Assembly: GCF_010993735.1 (NCBI RefSeq)
Contig: NZ_WQNI01000001.1
Location: 248,001 to 312,000, forward strand
Source of the DNA: Chelativorans alearensis
Lineage (GTDB): Bacteria > Pseudomonadota > Alphaproteobacteria > Rhizobiales > Rhizobiaceae
DNA: 64,000 bases
Direction: 5' to 3'
Made by a program: the position numbers and the translations under genes. Positions 26,113 through 35,091 of this stretch are shown one piece after another. Under the pieces are notes generated by a model. It was given only the letters and a program-made list of their open reading frames with translations, did not search any database and was not told where the DNA came from. Position 1 is the stretch's first letter. Every line of letters begins with the position of its first letter.

Positions 26113-26970
26113 TCAGGCTCCCATGCGGCGCAGGCGGCTGCGCGGGTCGATGTATTCGTTCATCGAGACAGCCAGGAGAAACAGTCCCAGGAAGGTCATG
26201 ACGATCAGAACCACCGGGATGACGATCCACCACCAAACGCCGACCACCATCGCCGAGTGGTTGTTGGCCCAGTAGAGCGCCGTGCCGACGGTCGGCACGT
26301 TGATGTTGGTGAAGCCGAGGACGGCGAGCGTCACCTCGAGCCCGATCGACCAGATCATGTTGGCCATGGCGGTCGAAAAGACGATCGGCATCACATAAGG
26401 CAGATGCTCCTCATACATGATCCTTGCGGGCGACATGCCCGCAAAGACGGCGTGCCGCGTGAACTCCCGATGCTTCAGCCCCAGCGCCACCGAGCGGATG
26501 AGCCGCGCGTCGAACGGCCAGCCGAAACAGGCCATGATCAGCGCCAGCTTCATCATGTCGAGGTTGTTGCGCAGCACGAAGTAGAAGAGGATGAGGATCG
26601 GAAAGATGGGAATGGCGACGAAGATATCGTTGAAAAACATCAGCGTCCGATCCGTCCACCCTCCGAGATAGCCCGCCGTCAGCCCCACCGTGATCGAGAT
26701 GATGCGCGACAGCACCGCGACGGTCAGCCCGAAGAACAGCGTGTTGCGGAAGGCGAAGGTGAGCTGCCAGAAGAGGTCCTGCCCGCGCGAATTGGTGCCG
26801 AACCAGAACTCCGCGCTCGGCGGCATATCGGGGATCGTCGTATAGATGGCCGTCGGATCGACGGGCGAGGCGAAGCTCAGAAGAGAGAAAGCGACGATGA
26901 CGCCGACGAGCACCACACCGATGGTGAACTCGATGTTGTAGCGGATGAGATCGCGGAAGACGCTGAACAT
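26113..26970 (-). CDS. Oligopeptide/oligosaccharide ABC importer permease, DppC/OppC type
   Basis: This 285-residue permease starts at ATG 26970 (MFSVFRDLIR); an in-frame extension to 27099 would run through the preceding permease and is rejected. A periplasmic TNSRGQDLFWQL segment matches the usual GTDxxGRDxxSR of DppC. About six helices follow, with the EAA-like loop near EFTRHAVFAGMSPARI. It lies 7 bases after the DppB-type gene. With that gene it forms the membrane channel of the importer. Confidence 0.9.
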   Translation of the reverse strand: MFSVFRDLIRYNIEFTIGVVLVGVIVAFSLLSFASPVDPTAIYTTIPDMPPSAEFWFGTNSRGQDLFWQLTFAFRNTLFFGLTVAVLSRIISITVGLTAGYLGGWTDRTLMFFNDIFVAIPIFPILILFYFVLRNNLDMMKLALIMACFGWPFDARLIRSVALGLKHREFTRHAVFAGMSPARIMYEEHLPYVMPIVFSTAMANMIWSIGLEVTLAVLGFTNINVPTVGTALYWANNHSAMVVGVWWWIVIPVVLIVMTFLGLFLLAVSMNEYIDPRSRLRRMGA

Positions 26971-26977
26971 ATCGGCC

Positions 26978-27982
26978 TTACTCCGCCTTGATGCGCGGAT
27001 CGAGAAGGGGGTGGAGGAGGTCGATGAGGAAGATCGCCGTCGCCACCGCGATGACAGCGATGCACGAGACGGCAAGTACCACCGCCGAATCCCCGGCATT
27101 GACCGCCCGCACCAGAAGCGTGCCGAGGCCTGGATAGGAGAAGACCTGCTCGGTGATGATGGTGCCGGAAAAGATGCCCCCCAGCGCCATGGCGAGCGCG
27201 GTGAGCTGGGGCACGATAGCGTTGCGGATGACGTAGGAGGAGACGATACGCTCGCGCTTCACGCCGGCAAGCTCGGCATAGGTCACATAATCTTCGGTGA
27301 CGATGTTGGAGACCAGCGCCCGCATGCCGAGGAACCACGTGCCGAGGCCGACGATCACCAGCGACGCCGCCGGCAGGATGGCGTGGCGCAGGATCGAGAC
27401 GGCGAACTCGGGCGACCAGGAAGGGCGGACGTTCATGGAAAAGCCGCCGGAGATCGGCAGCACCGGCCACAGGAAGCCGAAGATGATGACCATCAGGAAG
27501 GCGACGATGTAATAGGGGATCGGCTGGATGCCGATAGCGACGACGCCGAAGGCCTTGAGCAGTCGCGAGTTCTGGTAGTAGCCGGCAAGGCCGCCGAGAA
27601 TGTTGCCGATGAGCCAGGTGAGGATCGTCGACACCGTCAGGAGCCCGACCGTCCACGGCAGCGCCAGCATGACCAGCTTCATGGCGGGCGTGGGAAAGGC
27701 GAGAAGCGACGGCCCGAGATCGCCGACGAGAAAGCGGCCGAGAAAATTGAAGTACCGCTCGTGAAGGGGCACGTTGAGGCCGAAGAGCTCGGTGAGCGTC
27801 TGCCGCAGCGATTCGATGGCTTCAGGACTGTAGGCCGACTGCCCGGCGACACGCCCGATAATGGTTTCAACGGGGCTGATGGGGCTCAGGTACGAAACGA
27901 AGAAGGCCACCGAGATACCGGTGAAGACGACGGCGAGAAGCTGCAGGAAGCGCTTCAGGGCGAAAGTCAGATAGTCCTTCAT
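26978..27982 (-). CDS. Oligopeptide/oligosaccharide ABC importer permease, DppB/OppB type
   Basis: This 334-residue permease begins MKDYLTFALKRFLQLLAVVF, as usual for DppB proteins (one helix followed by a periplasmic loop). It has the EAA-like region YVTYAELAGVKRERI and the C-terminal LLHPLLDPRIK motif typical of the family. It is located 78 bases downstream of the binding protein gene. The wide spacing of periplasmic loops resembles permeases of oligosaccharide-type Opp systems. Confidence 0.92.
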   Translation of the reverse strand: MKDYLTFALKRFLQLLAVVFTGISVAFFVSYLSPISPVETIIGRVAGQSAYSPEAIESLRQTLTELFGLNVPLHERYFNFLGRFLVGDLGPSLLAFPTPAMKLVMLALPWTVGLLTVSTILTWLIGNILGGLAGYYQNSRLLKAFGVVAIGIQPIPYYIVAFLMVIIFGFLWPVLPISGGFSMNVRPSWSPEFAVSILRHAILPAASLVIVGLGTWFLGMRALVSNIVTEDYVTYAELAGVKRERIVSSYVIRNAIVPQLTALAMALGGIFSGTIITEQVFSYPGLGTLLVRAVNAGDSAVVLAVSCIAVIAVATAIFLIDLLHPLLDPRIKAE

Positions 27983-28060
27983 ATGTCGCGATCGTCCTGC
28001 GCCGGTTGTGCGGGAGACGCCCGGCTTCCGCCGGACGCCTCGTCCTGGGAGGTGGTCCGC

Positions 28061-29971
28061 CTACTGCTTGGCAGGTTTCAACTGGGTGAGAATGTATTTC
28101 GAGTTCGCCCAATTGGTGACGATGTTGGCGTAGGGGTCTTCCTCGGCCGTCGGGAAGCCGGTCCAGTACCTCGTATCGTAGGCCGAGAACACGTTGAACG
28201 ACATCACCGGGATCACCGGCATCTCGTCCACCATCAGCTTCACGAACTCATGGCCGAGCTCGAGGTTGCGCGGATCGGTGAACTCGGTCTTGCGCACCTC
28301 CTCGATGATCTCGTCGAGCTGCGGGTTCTTCCAGCGCTGCCAGTTGCGGTGCGGCTGGCGCTCGCCGGGCTCGGCCACATAGTCCGAGTGCCAGCTGTCG
28401 AGGAAGAAGCTGAGGTCAGGATCACCACCCCAGGTCTCGATCGACCAGGCGGTCGCCGCCTCGTATTGGCCGAGCGGCAGCGTCGAGCGGTAGATCTCCG
28501 GGTCGGCTTCCGCCGTCACCTGGATGCCCTGCTGAGACCATTGCTGGGCGATCATGGTGCCCATGCGGTTGATCACGCCTTCCTGGAAGGTGTTGAGCGT
28601 GAAGGCGAAGGGCTGGCCGTCCGGCATCATCCATTGATTGCCCTGTTTGGTGAAGCCGGCCGCCTCCAGAAGCTCGGTCGCCGCCTCGATGTCCTGCTTC
28701 CACCAGCCATAGCCGAAGGCGGTGCGGATGGCTTCCTCGTCGGTCGGCACCTCATCGCCGAACTGCGGGCGCACCATGTCGGCCACTTGCAGACCGATCG
28801 TCGGGTCATAGGGCTTGATCTTCCGCGTGCCGGTGTCCAGCTCGTAGTCGGTCAGCCAGTCCTGAAGCGGCGCGTGATAGTCCCGCGGATGCGTGCCCGT
28901 CGGCGGGATGGCGATGGCCGAGAGTGTGGCCGCGCCCCGATAGGACGCCATCGAGATGGCGCGCGCATCGAGCATCAGGGCCAGCGCCCAGCGCACCCGC
29001 TTGTCCTGGAACTTCTCGTTCTGGTGATTGAAGATCACCATGGGCAACGTCGGGTCCGGGTGGGCATAGGGGAAGCCGGGGAACCAGCCGCGCGAGGTCG
29101 GCGACTGCTTGATGAGGCTGAACATGCCCTCCGGCGTCAGATCGTGGATCATGTCGAGGTTGCCGTTGACCATCTCGATCAGCCGGCTGTCGGTCGAGGG
29201 AATGGACCGGTAGATGACGTATTTCGGCCCAGGCTCGCCCCACTGGGCGAGTGCCGTCTTGTCCCAATCCTCGCGCTTTTCCCAGATGTACCAGTAGCCG
29301 TTCGGATCGAAGGAATGGAGCGTGTAGGGACCGAGCCCGACCGGTGGGTTGAAGTCGTACGCCGTCACGTCCTCCACCTTGGAAAAGATATGCTCGGGCA
29401 TGATCCAGGCGGCGTTCCAGCGTACGGAGAAGTTGGAGTGGAACCGCGAGTTGGGCTCCTTGAGGGTAAAGTGCACCGTGTAGTCGTCGACCGCCTCGAC
29501 GCTTTCCACATACTCCGAGAACGGCGCGCTCCAGACCATCCCGGGCGTCTTCATCTGCGTCTCAACAGTGAAGACCACGTCGTCGGCCGTGAACTCCTCG
29601 CCGTCGCTCCACAGGATGCCCTCCCGCAGATGGACCGTCATCTCCGTGAAGTCGTCGTTGTACTGCCAGGGCTCCTTTGCCAGCTGGTTGTAGAGCGCAC
29701 CTTCCAGGCCGGCGTCGGGGTCGATGAACCAGAGCGTGTCGAGCGCCAGCTGATGCAGGCCGTTCGACCATGCGGCGCCGTTGCCGGCGACCCACATGTT
29801 GAACATGCCGGGATTGATCGCCGGCGGCTCGGGATTGTTGATGATCAGCGTTTCTTCGCGCGGAAATTCATTGAGCGGCGGCGCGGCGGCCTCTTCCTCC
29901 TGGGCAATGGCGGTACCGCCAAAAGCCAGCGAGACGAGCGCCGACGCCAGAAGCGTCTTCAGCTTTCGCAT
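28061..29971 (-). CDS. Solute-binding protein of an Opp-type oligosaccharide importer (family 5)
   Basis: This 636-residue family-5 binding protein has a Sec signal peptide (MRKLKTLLASALVSLAFG, cleavage near AIAQ). It is larger than peptide-binding DppA (about 530), a size seen in cellobiose- and xyloglucan-binding members of this family. The start at 29971 has GGAGGAAA close upstream; an in-frame GTG further up at 30052 would add 27 non-signal residues. The genes beside it (GH51 arabinofuranosidase, ArsR-like regulator) suggest arabinose-containing oligosaccharides as ligand. Peptides remain possible. Confidence 0.88.
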   Translation of the reverse strand: MRKLKTLLASALVSLAFGGTAIAQEEEAAAPPLNEFPREETLIINNPEPPAINPGMFNMWVAGNGAAWSNGLHQLALDTLWFIDPDAGLEGALYNQLAKEPWQYNDDFTEMTVHLREGILWSDGEEFTADDVVFTVETQMKTPGMVWSAPFSEYVESVEAVDDYTVHFTLKEPNSRFHSNFSVRWNAAWIMPEHIFSKVEDVTAYDFNPPVGLGPYTLHSFDPNGYWYIWEKREDWDKTALAQWGEPGPKYVIYRSIPSTDSRLIEMVNGNLDMIHDLTPEGMFSLIKQSPTSRGWFPGFPYAHPDPTLPMVIFNHQNEKFQDKRVRWALALMLDARAISMASYRGAATLSAIAIPPTGTHPRDYHAPLQDWLTDYELDTGTRKIKPYDPTIGLQVADMVRPQFGDEVPTDEEAIRTAFGYGWWKQDIEAATELLEAAGFTKQGNQWMMPDGQPFAFTLNTFQEGVINRMGTMIAQQWSQQGIQVTAEADPEIYRSTLPLGQYEAATAWSIETWGGDPDLSFFLDSWHSDYVAEPGERQPHRNWQRWKNPQLDEIIEEVRKTEFTDPRNLELGHEFVKLMVDEMPVIPVMSFNVFSAYDTRYWTGFPTAEEDPYANIVTNWANSKYILTQLKPAKQ

Positions 29972-30105
29972 CGATTTCCTCCCTAAGCGAGGATGCTCAG
30001 CGGCATCCCTGTCGCAAGTGCCCTCCGACACCCAAAAGACATGCTTCACCAATGTCGGGCGCTTGTCAACGGATAATCTGATGTAAACCAGAAATCATGA
30101 TATAT

Positions 30106-30142
30106 AGAAAAGAAAGGCGCACTCCCTGTAGGAAATGCGCCT
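30106..30142 (-). terminator. Rho-independent terminator of the GH51 gene
   Basis: Read on the minus strand, an AGGCGCA/TGCGCCT stem (arms 30136-30142 and 30115-30121) is followed by TTTCTTTTCT. It lies 30 bases beyond the arabinofuranosidase stop, between it and the importer operon start, so the hydrolase and importer are probably separate transcripts. Upstream of the importer, TTGACA (complement of 30064-30069) followed after 17 bases by AAGCAT is a weak promoter candidate. Confidence 0.65.
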
Positions 30143-30172
30143 CCAAGGCGGGGAGGAATAGCCGTGGTTTGC

Positions 30173-31684
30173 TCAGAGCCTCACGCGGATCATCTGATAC
30201 GAATAGGCAGGCAGCGAAGCGGCAAGCGCCCCGTCGGCCACCCTCGCCCCCGAACCGCTGTGGGGCCTTACGTTCTGCTGGTTGGCGGTGGTGTTCACCG
30301 CTTCGAGGTCCGTATGGGTCATCACCTGATGGTCGATGACCGTGCCGCCGGCAAAACCCTGCAGCCTCACCTCGACGTCGATCGCCTCCGTGCCGTGCCG
30401 GTTGACAAGGAAGAAGGTGAGCGTGCCCTCCTCCTCGTTGTGCACGCCCGAAACGTCGACATAGGGCACGTTGTCGTCGTGGTCGCTGTCGTAGCCGGGG
30501 CAGTCCACCAGGAGGTTCAAGGCCGTACCGCGCCCGTGGATCGATGCGAAATAGTAGGGGTAGTAGATCGTCTGCCGCCAGGCGGGACCGCCCCTCTCGG
30601 TCATGATCGGCGCGATGACGTTGACCAGCTGTGCGATGCAGCCGATCTTCACCACATCCGAGCGGCGGATGAAGGTGTTGAGGATGCAGCCGACCTGCAG
30701 CACGTCCTCGAAATTATAGATGTCCTCCAAGAGCCCCGGCGCCAGCGGCCAGCCGTTGCCGCCGTCGAGGATGGCGCGGTCCTTCTTGTTGGAGTGGTAC
30801 CACACGTTCCACTCGTCGAAGGAGATGTAGACGTCGCGCTTCGACCGCTTCTTGCCCTTCACGTAGTTGATGGCGGAGGCGACGGTGCCGATGTAGCGGT
30901 CCAGCTTGTGATTGAGCGCCAGATAGTTGGCCGTGTTCTTCTCGGGATTGCGGAAGTACATGTGCAGGGAGACGTGGTCGACCACTTCGTAGGTGTGCTC
31001 CAGAACGACGCGCTCCCACTCGGGATAGGTGGGCATGTCCGAGTGGCTCGACCCGCACACCACCAGTTCCAGCGACTTGTCGAAGGCGCGCATGGCCTTG
31101 GCCGTCTCGGCGGCGAGCTTGCCGTATTCGTGTGCGTCCTTGTGGCCGACCTGCCAGGGGCCGTCCATCTCGTTGCCGAGGCACCACAACTTCACGTCCC
31201 ACGGCTCCCGCCGGCCGTTCTTGGCACGAAGATCGCTCCAGTAGGAGCCGCCGGGATGGTTGCAGTATTCGAGGAAATTGCGCGCCGCATCGAGCCCGCG
31301 CGAGCCGAGATTGACGGCAAGCATCATCTCGGTGCCGGCAGCCTGGCACCAGTCGGCGAATTCGTGGATGCCCACCTCGTTGGTCTCGCTGGTGTGCCAT
31401 GCGAGATCGAGCCGCACCGGCCGGTCTTCGCGCGGGCCGATGCCGTCCTCCCAGTTGTAGGCGGAAACGAAATTGCCGCCGGGATAGCGCACGACCGGGA
31501 CGTTGAGCGCGCGGACAAGCTCCAGCACGTCGCCGCGGAAGCCGTTCTCGTCCGCGGTCGGATGACCCGGCTCATAAATTCCGGTATAAACGGCGCGGCC
31601 CAGATGCTCCAGAAAGGCACCGTAAAGCCGGTCGTCGATCCTGGAGACGGTGTAATCCTTGTGTGCGGTGACGTGAGCCTTCAC
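30173..31684 (-). CDS. GH51 alpha-L-arabinofuranosidase
   Basis: This 503-residue protein has the length and motifs of intracellular GH51 enzymes. The acid/base Glu172 is in LGNEMDGPWQ and the nucleophile Glu291 in SFDEWNVWY. RYPGGNFVSAYNWEDGIGP and PVVRYPGG are also characteristic. There is no signal peptide, so it removes arabinofuranosyl residues from imported oligosaccharides in the cytoplasm. The GTG at 31684 is chosen because GGGAGGA lies just upstream and GH51 proteins begin close to this point; an ATG-like extension to 31795 would cross the promoter and operator. Confidence 0.93.
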   Translation of the reverse strand: MKAHVTAHKDYTVSRIDDRLYGAFLEHLGRAVYTGIYEPGHPTADENGFRGDVLELVRALNVPVVRYPGGNFVSAYNWEDGIGPREDRPVRLDLAWHTSETNEVGIHEFADWCQAAGTEMMLAVNLGSRGLDAARNFLEYCNHPGGSYWSDLRAKNGRREPWDVKLWCLGNEMDGPWQVGHKDAHEYGKLAAETAKAMRAFDKSLELVVCGSSHSDMPTYPEWERVVLEHTYEVVDHVSLHMYFRNPEKNTANYLALNHKLDRYIGTVASAINYVKGKKRSKRDVYISFDEWNVWYHSNKKDRAILDGGNGWPLAPGLLEDIYNFEDVLQVGCILNTFIRRSDVVKIGCIAQLVNVIAPIMTERGGPAWRQTIYYPYYFASIHGRGTALNLLVDCPGYDSDHDDNVPYVDVSGVHNEEEGTLTFFLVNRHGTEAIDVEVRLQGFAGGTVIDHQVMTHTDLEAVNTTANQQNVRPHSGSGARVADGALAASLPAYSYQMIRVRL

Positions 31685-31700
31685 GGCGTCCTCCCAATGG

Positions 31701-31768
31701 CCGATCCTTTTGAATCGGTCTACGCGATATATATCGGCTATCCTGATTGCTTGCGACGACAGTGTCAA
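31701..31768 (-). promoter_or_regulatory. Candidate promoter and operators of the GH51 gene
   Basis: On the minus strand, TTGACA (complement of 31763-31768) is followed after 18 bases by AGGATA. Just downstream lie a perfect palindrome, CGATATATATCG (31725-31736), and an inverted repeat, CCGAT/ATCGG (31701-31718). Their placement around the probable start of transcription suits repression by the ArsR-like protein encoded directly upstream. This is inferred from position only. Confidence 0.45.
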
Positions 31769-31841
31769 CCGTGGAAACGAGCTCCGACGGGACAAAAGAG
31801 CGGGTGGACCCTAGGGTCGATAGGCGCAAACGGTCCCGAGG

Positions 31842-32771
31842 TCACCGCTTCATGTTGATGCGCATGACGATGTCCTGATCGTAGTTCCCGAAGCCGCGGC
31901 CGAAGATGTTCACGCCGCCGGGATGCTTGGCGTCCTCGCGGATGCCGATGCGCATGCGGATCGAGTGATGGCCGGCAAGATCGAGCGTGTCGATCGTCAT
32001 ATCGGAGATCTTCATGCCGTCGATGAAGGTACCCTTGCCGTTGACGGACCAGGTCTTCAGCATGCCGTATTGCGAGCCCTTCAGCTTCCACCAGGAGGGG
32101 GTATAGACGCCGCGCTTGTCGCCGAAATCGCCGGGCGAGGTCCACGTGCCGACCTCGATCCCGTTGAGCCACAGCGTGATGTCGGAGGGCCAGTTCGTGC
32201 TGGTTCCAGGCACCTCGGAAGACAGTTCCATCGAGAACTCGATGCTGTCGATGCCGGAGCCGGCGAGCTTGGCGTTGTTGGGGAACTGGTATTCGACATA
32301 GCCGCGGCCGAACCACAGAAGCGCCGCCTTCATGCGGTCCGGATCGAGGAAGTAGTCCGGCACGTCGAGCAGGCCGATGATGCCTTCGACGGAACAAAGC
32401 CCGCAGGGCGCCTCCGTGCTGCAGGCCGTATAGAGGCCGAGCGGCATGACGACCTCGATGGTGTTGTCGGCCTTCGGCGGCAGCGTTTCCTTGAAGAGCA
32501 CGAGGATCTCGTCGAAGGTGGAATGGCAGATCTTCTGGTTACCCTTGCGCGCCTTGACCGTCTCGCATCGTACGAGCCCGCCCTCCTCGAGGATCTGCAG
32601 GTTGGACGACACCGTCGACTGCGGCAGCGAGAGCACCCGCGCGATATCGTTGACGTTCATCGGCCCCTCGACGTGCAGAAGCTTCAGCATCCGAGCGCGC
32701 ACCGGCGAGGCCAACCCCCTGAGCGTGGGCATGTTCTCTTCGGGATCGACGACGAGGAAATTGCGATTCAT
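31842..32771 (-). CDS. ArsR-type winged-helix regulator with large C-terminal domain
   Basis: This is a 309-residue protein. Residues about 15-85 form an ArsR-like winged helix (ASPVRARMLKLLHVEGPMNV, then LPQSTVSSNLQILEEGGLV). The C-terminal 210 residues are not the usual ArsR tail: they include a Cys cluster (TACSTEAPCGLCSVEG, Cys-x5-Cys-x2-Cys) and a beta-rich part with several Trp and Gly that resembles a carbohydrate-binding fold. This fits a regulator that senses metal or, more likely here, sugar. The ATG at 32771 is preferred over a GTG at 32807, which lacks an RBS. It probably controls the GH51 gene and importer downstream. Confidence 0.75.
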   Translation of the reverse strand: MNRNFLVVDPEENMPTLRGLASPVRARMLKLLHVEGPMNVNDIARVLSLPQSTVSSNLQILEEGGLVRCETVKARKGNQKICHSTFDEILVLFKETLPPKADNTIEVVMPLGLYTACSTEAPCGLCSVEGIIGLLDVPDYFLDPDRMKAALLWFGRGYVEYQFPNNAKLAGSGIDSIEFSMELSSEVPGTSTNWPSDITLWLNGIEVGTWTSPGDFGDKRGVYTPSWWKLKGSQYGMLKTWSVNGKGTFIDGMKISDMTIDTLDLAGHHSIRMRIGIREDAKHPGGVNIFGRGFGNYDQDIVMRINMKR

Positions 32772-32835
32772 GAAATCACCGGTGTCGGCATGAAGGAGGG
32801 CTGTCACGGGCAGCCCGCGACGTCGCGGGCAAGCA

Positions 32836-32852
32836 TATCAAGAAGTTTGATA
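32836..32852. promoter_or_regulatory. Candidate autoregulatory operator of the ArsR-like gene
   Basis: TATCAA-GAAGT-TTGATA is an inverted repeat with perfect 6-base arms, 65 bases upstream of the ArsR-like start. ArsR-family proteins bind such imperfect repeats. The exact sequence is not repeated upstream of the GH51 gene or importer, so a shared regulon cannot be shown. Confidence 0.35.
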
Positions 32853-32920
32853 ATGTCGATCCGCAATGATCAAGCTCCGTCGGATCCCCTGAAAGGGGCG
32901 CCCTTAGGCGGCCCTTTCGG

Positions 32921-34723
32921 CTATGCAAAGCCCTTCGTGAGCTCCAGGGCCTGGCGCTCGAAGAGCCGGCGGTAGATTCCGCCTTCGCGCCTGACGAGCT
33001 GGGTGTGGTCGCCCTCCTCGACGATCCGCCCCCGGTCGAAGACGAGCAGCCGGTCGAGCGCGCGCACGGTGGAGAGCCGATGCGCGATCACCAGTGTCGT
33101 GCGCCCGACCATCAGCCGCTCCATCGCTTCCTGGATCAGTACCTCCGATTCCGAATCGAGGCTCGACGTCGCCTCGTCGAAGATCAGGACCGGCGCATCG
33201 GCCAGGAAGGCGCGGGCGATCGCCACGCGCTGTCGCTCGCCGCCCGACAGCTTGACGCCGCGTTCGCCGACCAGTGTGGCAAAGCCCTTGGGCAGCGCGG
33301 TGATGAAGTCGTGCGCGCTCGCTAGCCGCGCCGCCTCCTCGATCTGCGCCATCGACGCGCCCGGACGGGCATAGGCGATGTTCTCCGCCAGCGACCGGTG
33401 GAACAGGATCGGCTCCTGCTGCACGATGGCGACCTGGTTGCGGAGCGAGGCCTGCGCCACGCGGGCGATGTCCTGGCCGTCGATCAGGATACGCCCGCTT
33501 GTGACGTCGTAAAGCCGTTGGATCAGCTTGACGAAGGTCGTCTTGCCCGATCCCGAGTGCCCGACGAGGCCGACGCGTTCGCCCGGCCGGATCGACAGTG
33601 AGAAGTCGCGGTAAAGCGGCGTCGCGTGACCGACATAGTGGAACGTGACGTTCTCGAACTCGATACCGCCCTCCTCGATGGCGATAGGCTGCGCGCCGGC
33701 AACGTCTTCCACCCCGAGCGGCTGGCTGTGGATATCCACCAGCTCCTCCATGTCGTTGACCGAGCGCTGCACGTTGCGCACATGCATGCCGACATCGCGC
33801 AGATAGCCCTGCAGCACGAAGAAGGCAGTGAGCACGAAGGCGATGTCACCCGCTGTCGCCTGGCCGCCGCTCCACAAGAACACGGCAAAACCGATGACCG
33901 CCGCGCGCAGGACGAGCATGATCGCTCCTTGCGTGGTGCCGTTGATCGTGCCGCGCACCCAGGTGCGGTGCGTGCGGTGGCGCCATTTCCCGATAACGCC
34001 GCTGAGACGCGTATCCTCGCGCGCTTCCGCACCGAAGGCCTTGACAACGGCGTTGCAGGAGACGGCGTCGGCGAGCGCGCCGCCGAGCTTCGTATCCCAT
34101 GCGTTGGCGAGGCTCGCGGCCGGCGCGACATAACCGAGCGAAAGCGCGACCGTCAGCCCGACATAGACGATCGAGCCGGCGGCGATGATCAGCCCCATCG
34201 TCGGCCAATACCATCCGAGCAACAGGGCGGAGCCCACCAACATCACCGCGGAAGGAAACAACGCCACCAGAAGGGTGTCGTTCAAAAGATCGAGCGCCCA
34301 TATGCCGCGCGTGATCTTGCGCACGGTCGATCCGGCGAAGCTGTTGGCGTGCCAGTCCGTCGAAAAGCGCTGCACGCGGTGAAACGTATCGGCGGCGATC
34401 TCCGACATCATCTTCAGCGTCAGGTCGATGATCCCCATGAAGGCGATGTGGCGCATGACGATGGCACCGCCCGAGAGAGCGAGCAGGGTCAGGAATGCGG
34501 CGATTGCCGCGTTCCAGGCAACCTCGTCCGTGGCCGCACCCCGCGCCACGGCATCGACCAGCCGGCCGGAATAGAGCGGCGTCAAAACGTCGGCCGTGGT
34601 CGAAACGAGCACGGCCGCGATGATGAAGGCGAGCCTTGCCGGCTGGCGCCGCCAATGCGCGTCAAGGAATTGGAACACGCTGCGAAAGGCGTTGCCCCGC
34701 AGGGCATTGCGGAAGGAAATCAT
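32921..34723 (-). CDS. ABC exporter half-transporter (homodimeric type)
   Basis: This 600-residue half-transporter has six N-terminal membrane helices (about 30-315) and a complete NBD: Walker A GHSGSGKTTF, signature LSGGERQR, Walker B VLIFDEATSSLD with its Glu, and switch His in VIAHRLST. All catalytic residues are present, so it should work as a homodimer, unlike the pair at 19814-23595. The ATG at 34723 is used although no clear RBS is seen; a TTG at 34759 gives 12 more residues. It stands alone between two regulators, and its substrate is unknown. Confidence 0.9.
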   Translation of the reverse strand: MISFRNALRGNAFRSVFQFLDAHWRRQPARLAFIIAAVLVSTTADVLTPLYSGRLVDAVARGAATDEVAWNAAIAAFLTLLALSGGAIVMRHIAFMGIIDLTLKMMSEIAADTFHRVQRFSTDWHANSFAGSTVRKITRGIWALDLLNDTLLVALFPSAVMLVGSALLLGWYWPTMGLIIAAGSIVYVGLTVALSLGYVAPAASLANAWDTKLGGALADAVSCNAVVKAFGAEAREDTRLSGVIGKWRHRTHRTWVRGTINGTTQGAIMLVLRAAVIGFAVFLWSGGQATAGDIAFVLTAFFVLQGYLRDVGMHVRNVQRSVNDMEELVDIHSQPLGVEDVAGAQPIAIEEGGIEFENVTFHYVGHATPLYRDFSLSIRPGERVGLVGHSGSGKTTFVKLIQRLYDVTSGRILIDGQDIARVAQASLRNQVAIVQQEPILFHRSLAENIAYARPGASMAQIEEAARLASAHDFITALPKGFATLVGERGVKLSGGERQRVAIARAFLADAPVLIFDEATSSLDSESEVLIQEAMERLMVGRTTLVIAHRLSTVRALDRLLVFDRGRIVEEGDHTQLVRREGGIYRRLFERQALELTKGFA

Positions 34724-35091
34724 GGCGTTCGACGGATGCGCAGGGCATCCGGTCCTCAAAATCGGAAAATCGTGAAACGGCGCCGGGACGAAAAAATAGG
34801 TCGGTCAAGCGGTGCCGGGCTTACGCTGCGCACGCTCCACGTGGGAGGCGCACGGGCGGCAGCCGTCTTGACCTTTTGGCGCGCTAAGCGGTCAGTGCTG
34901 ACCTAACGACGCGGGAAGCCCAAGCCGCTGCCCACTAGAGAAGAAGAGCCGAATGCTGGCATTCTTAGCCTCCTTGGTAGGGCTGAACGAGGATGAGCTT
35001 CATAAAGGGGCCGTTGCGCCATGCCAACCCCTTCATGCCATTTCCGCAAGCGGTGTGTTCGCGCCGCAACACCGCCGGCTGTTGGAGGCTT
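34724..35091. other. Intergenic region upstream of ABC exporter
   Basis: This 368-base gap holds the upstream region of the exporter and the 3' side of the AraC gene. The only clear element is the inverted repeat GGTCAG-TG-CTGACC (34890-34903), about 167 bases before the exporter start, a possible operator. A plus-strand open frame from 34953 (MLAFLASLVGLNEDEL) runs into the AraC gene antisense and has no family resemblance, so it is not called. Confidence 0.4.

Noticed and set aside
26945-29986. A 1013-codon open frame on the plus strand
   Set aside because: It lies antisense to the whole DppB-type permease and binding-protein genes, is rich in His, Arg, Asp and Gly, and has no recognisable domain. 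Such frames arise in high-GC DNA where the opposite strand is coding.
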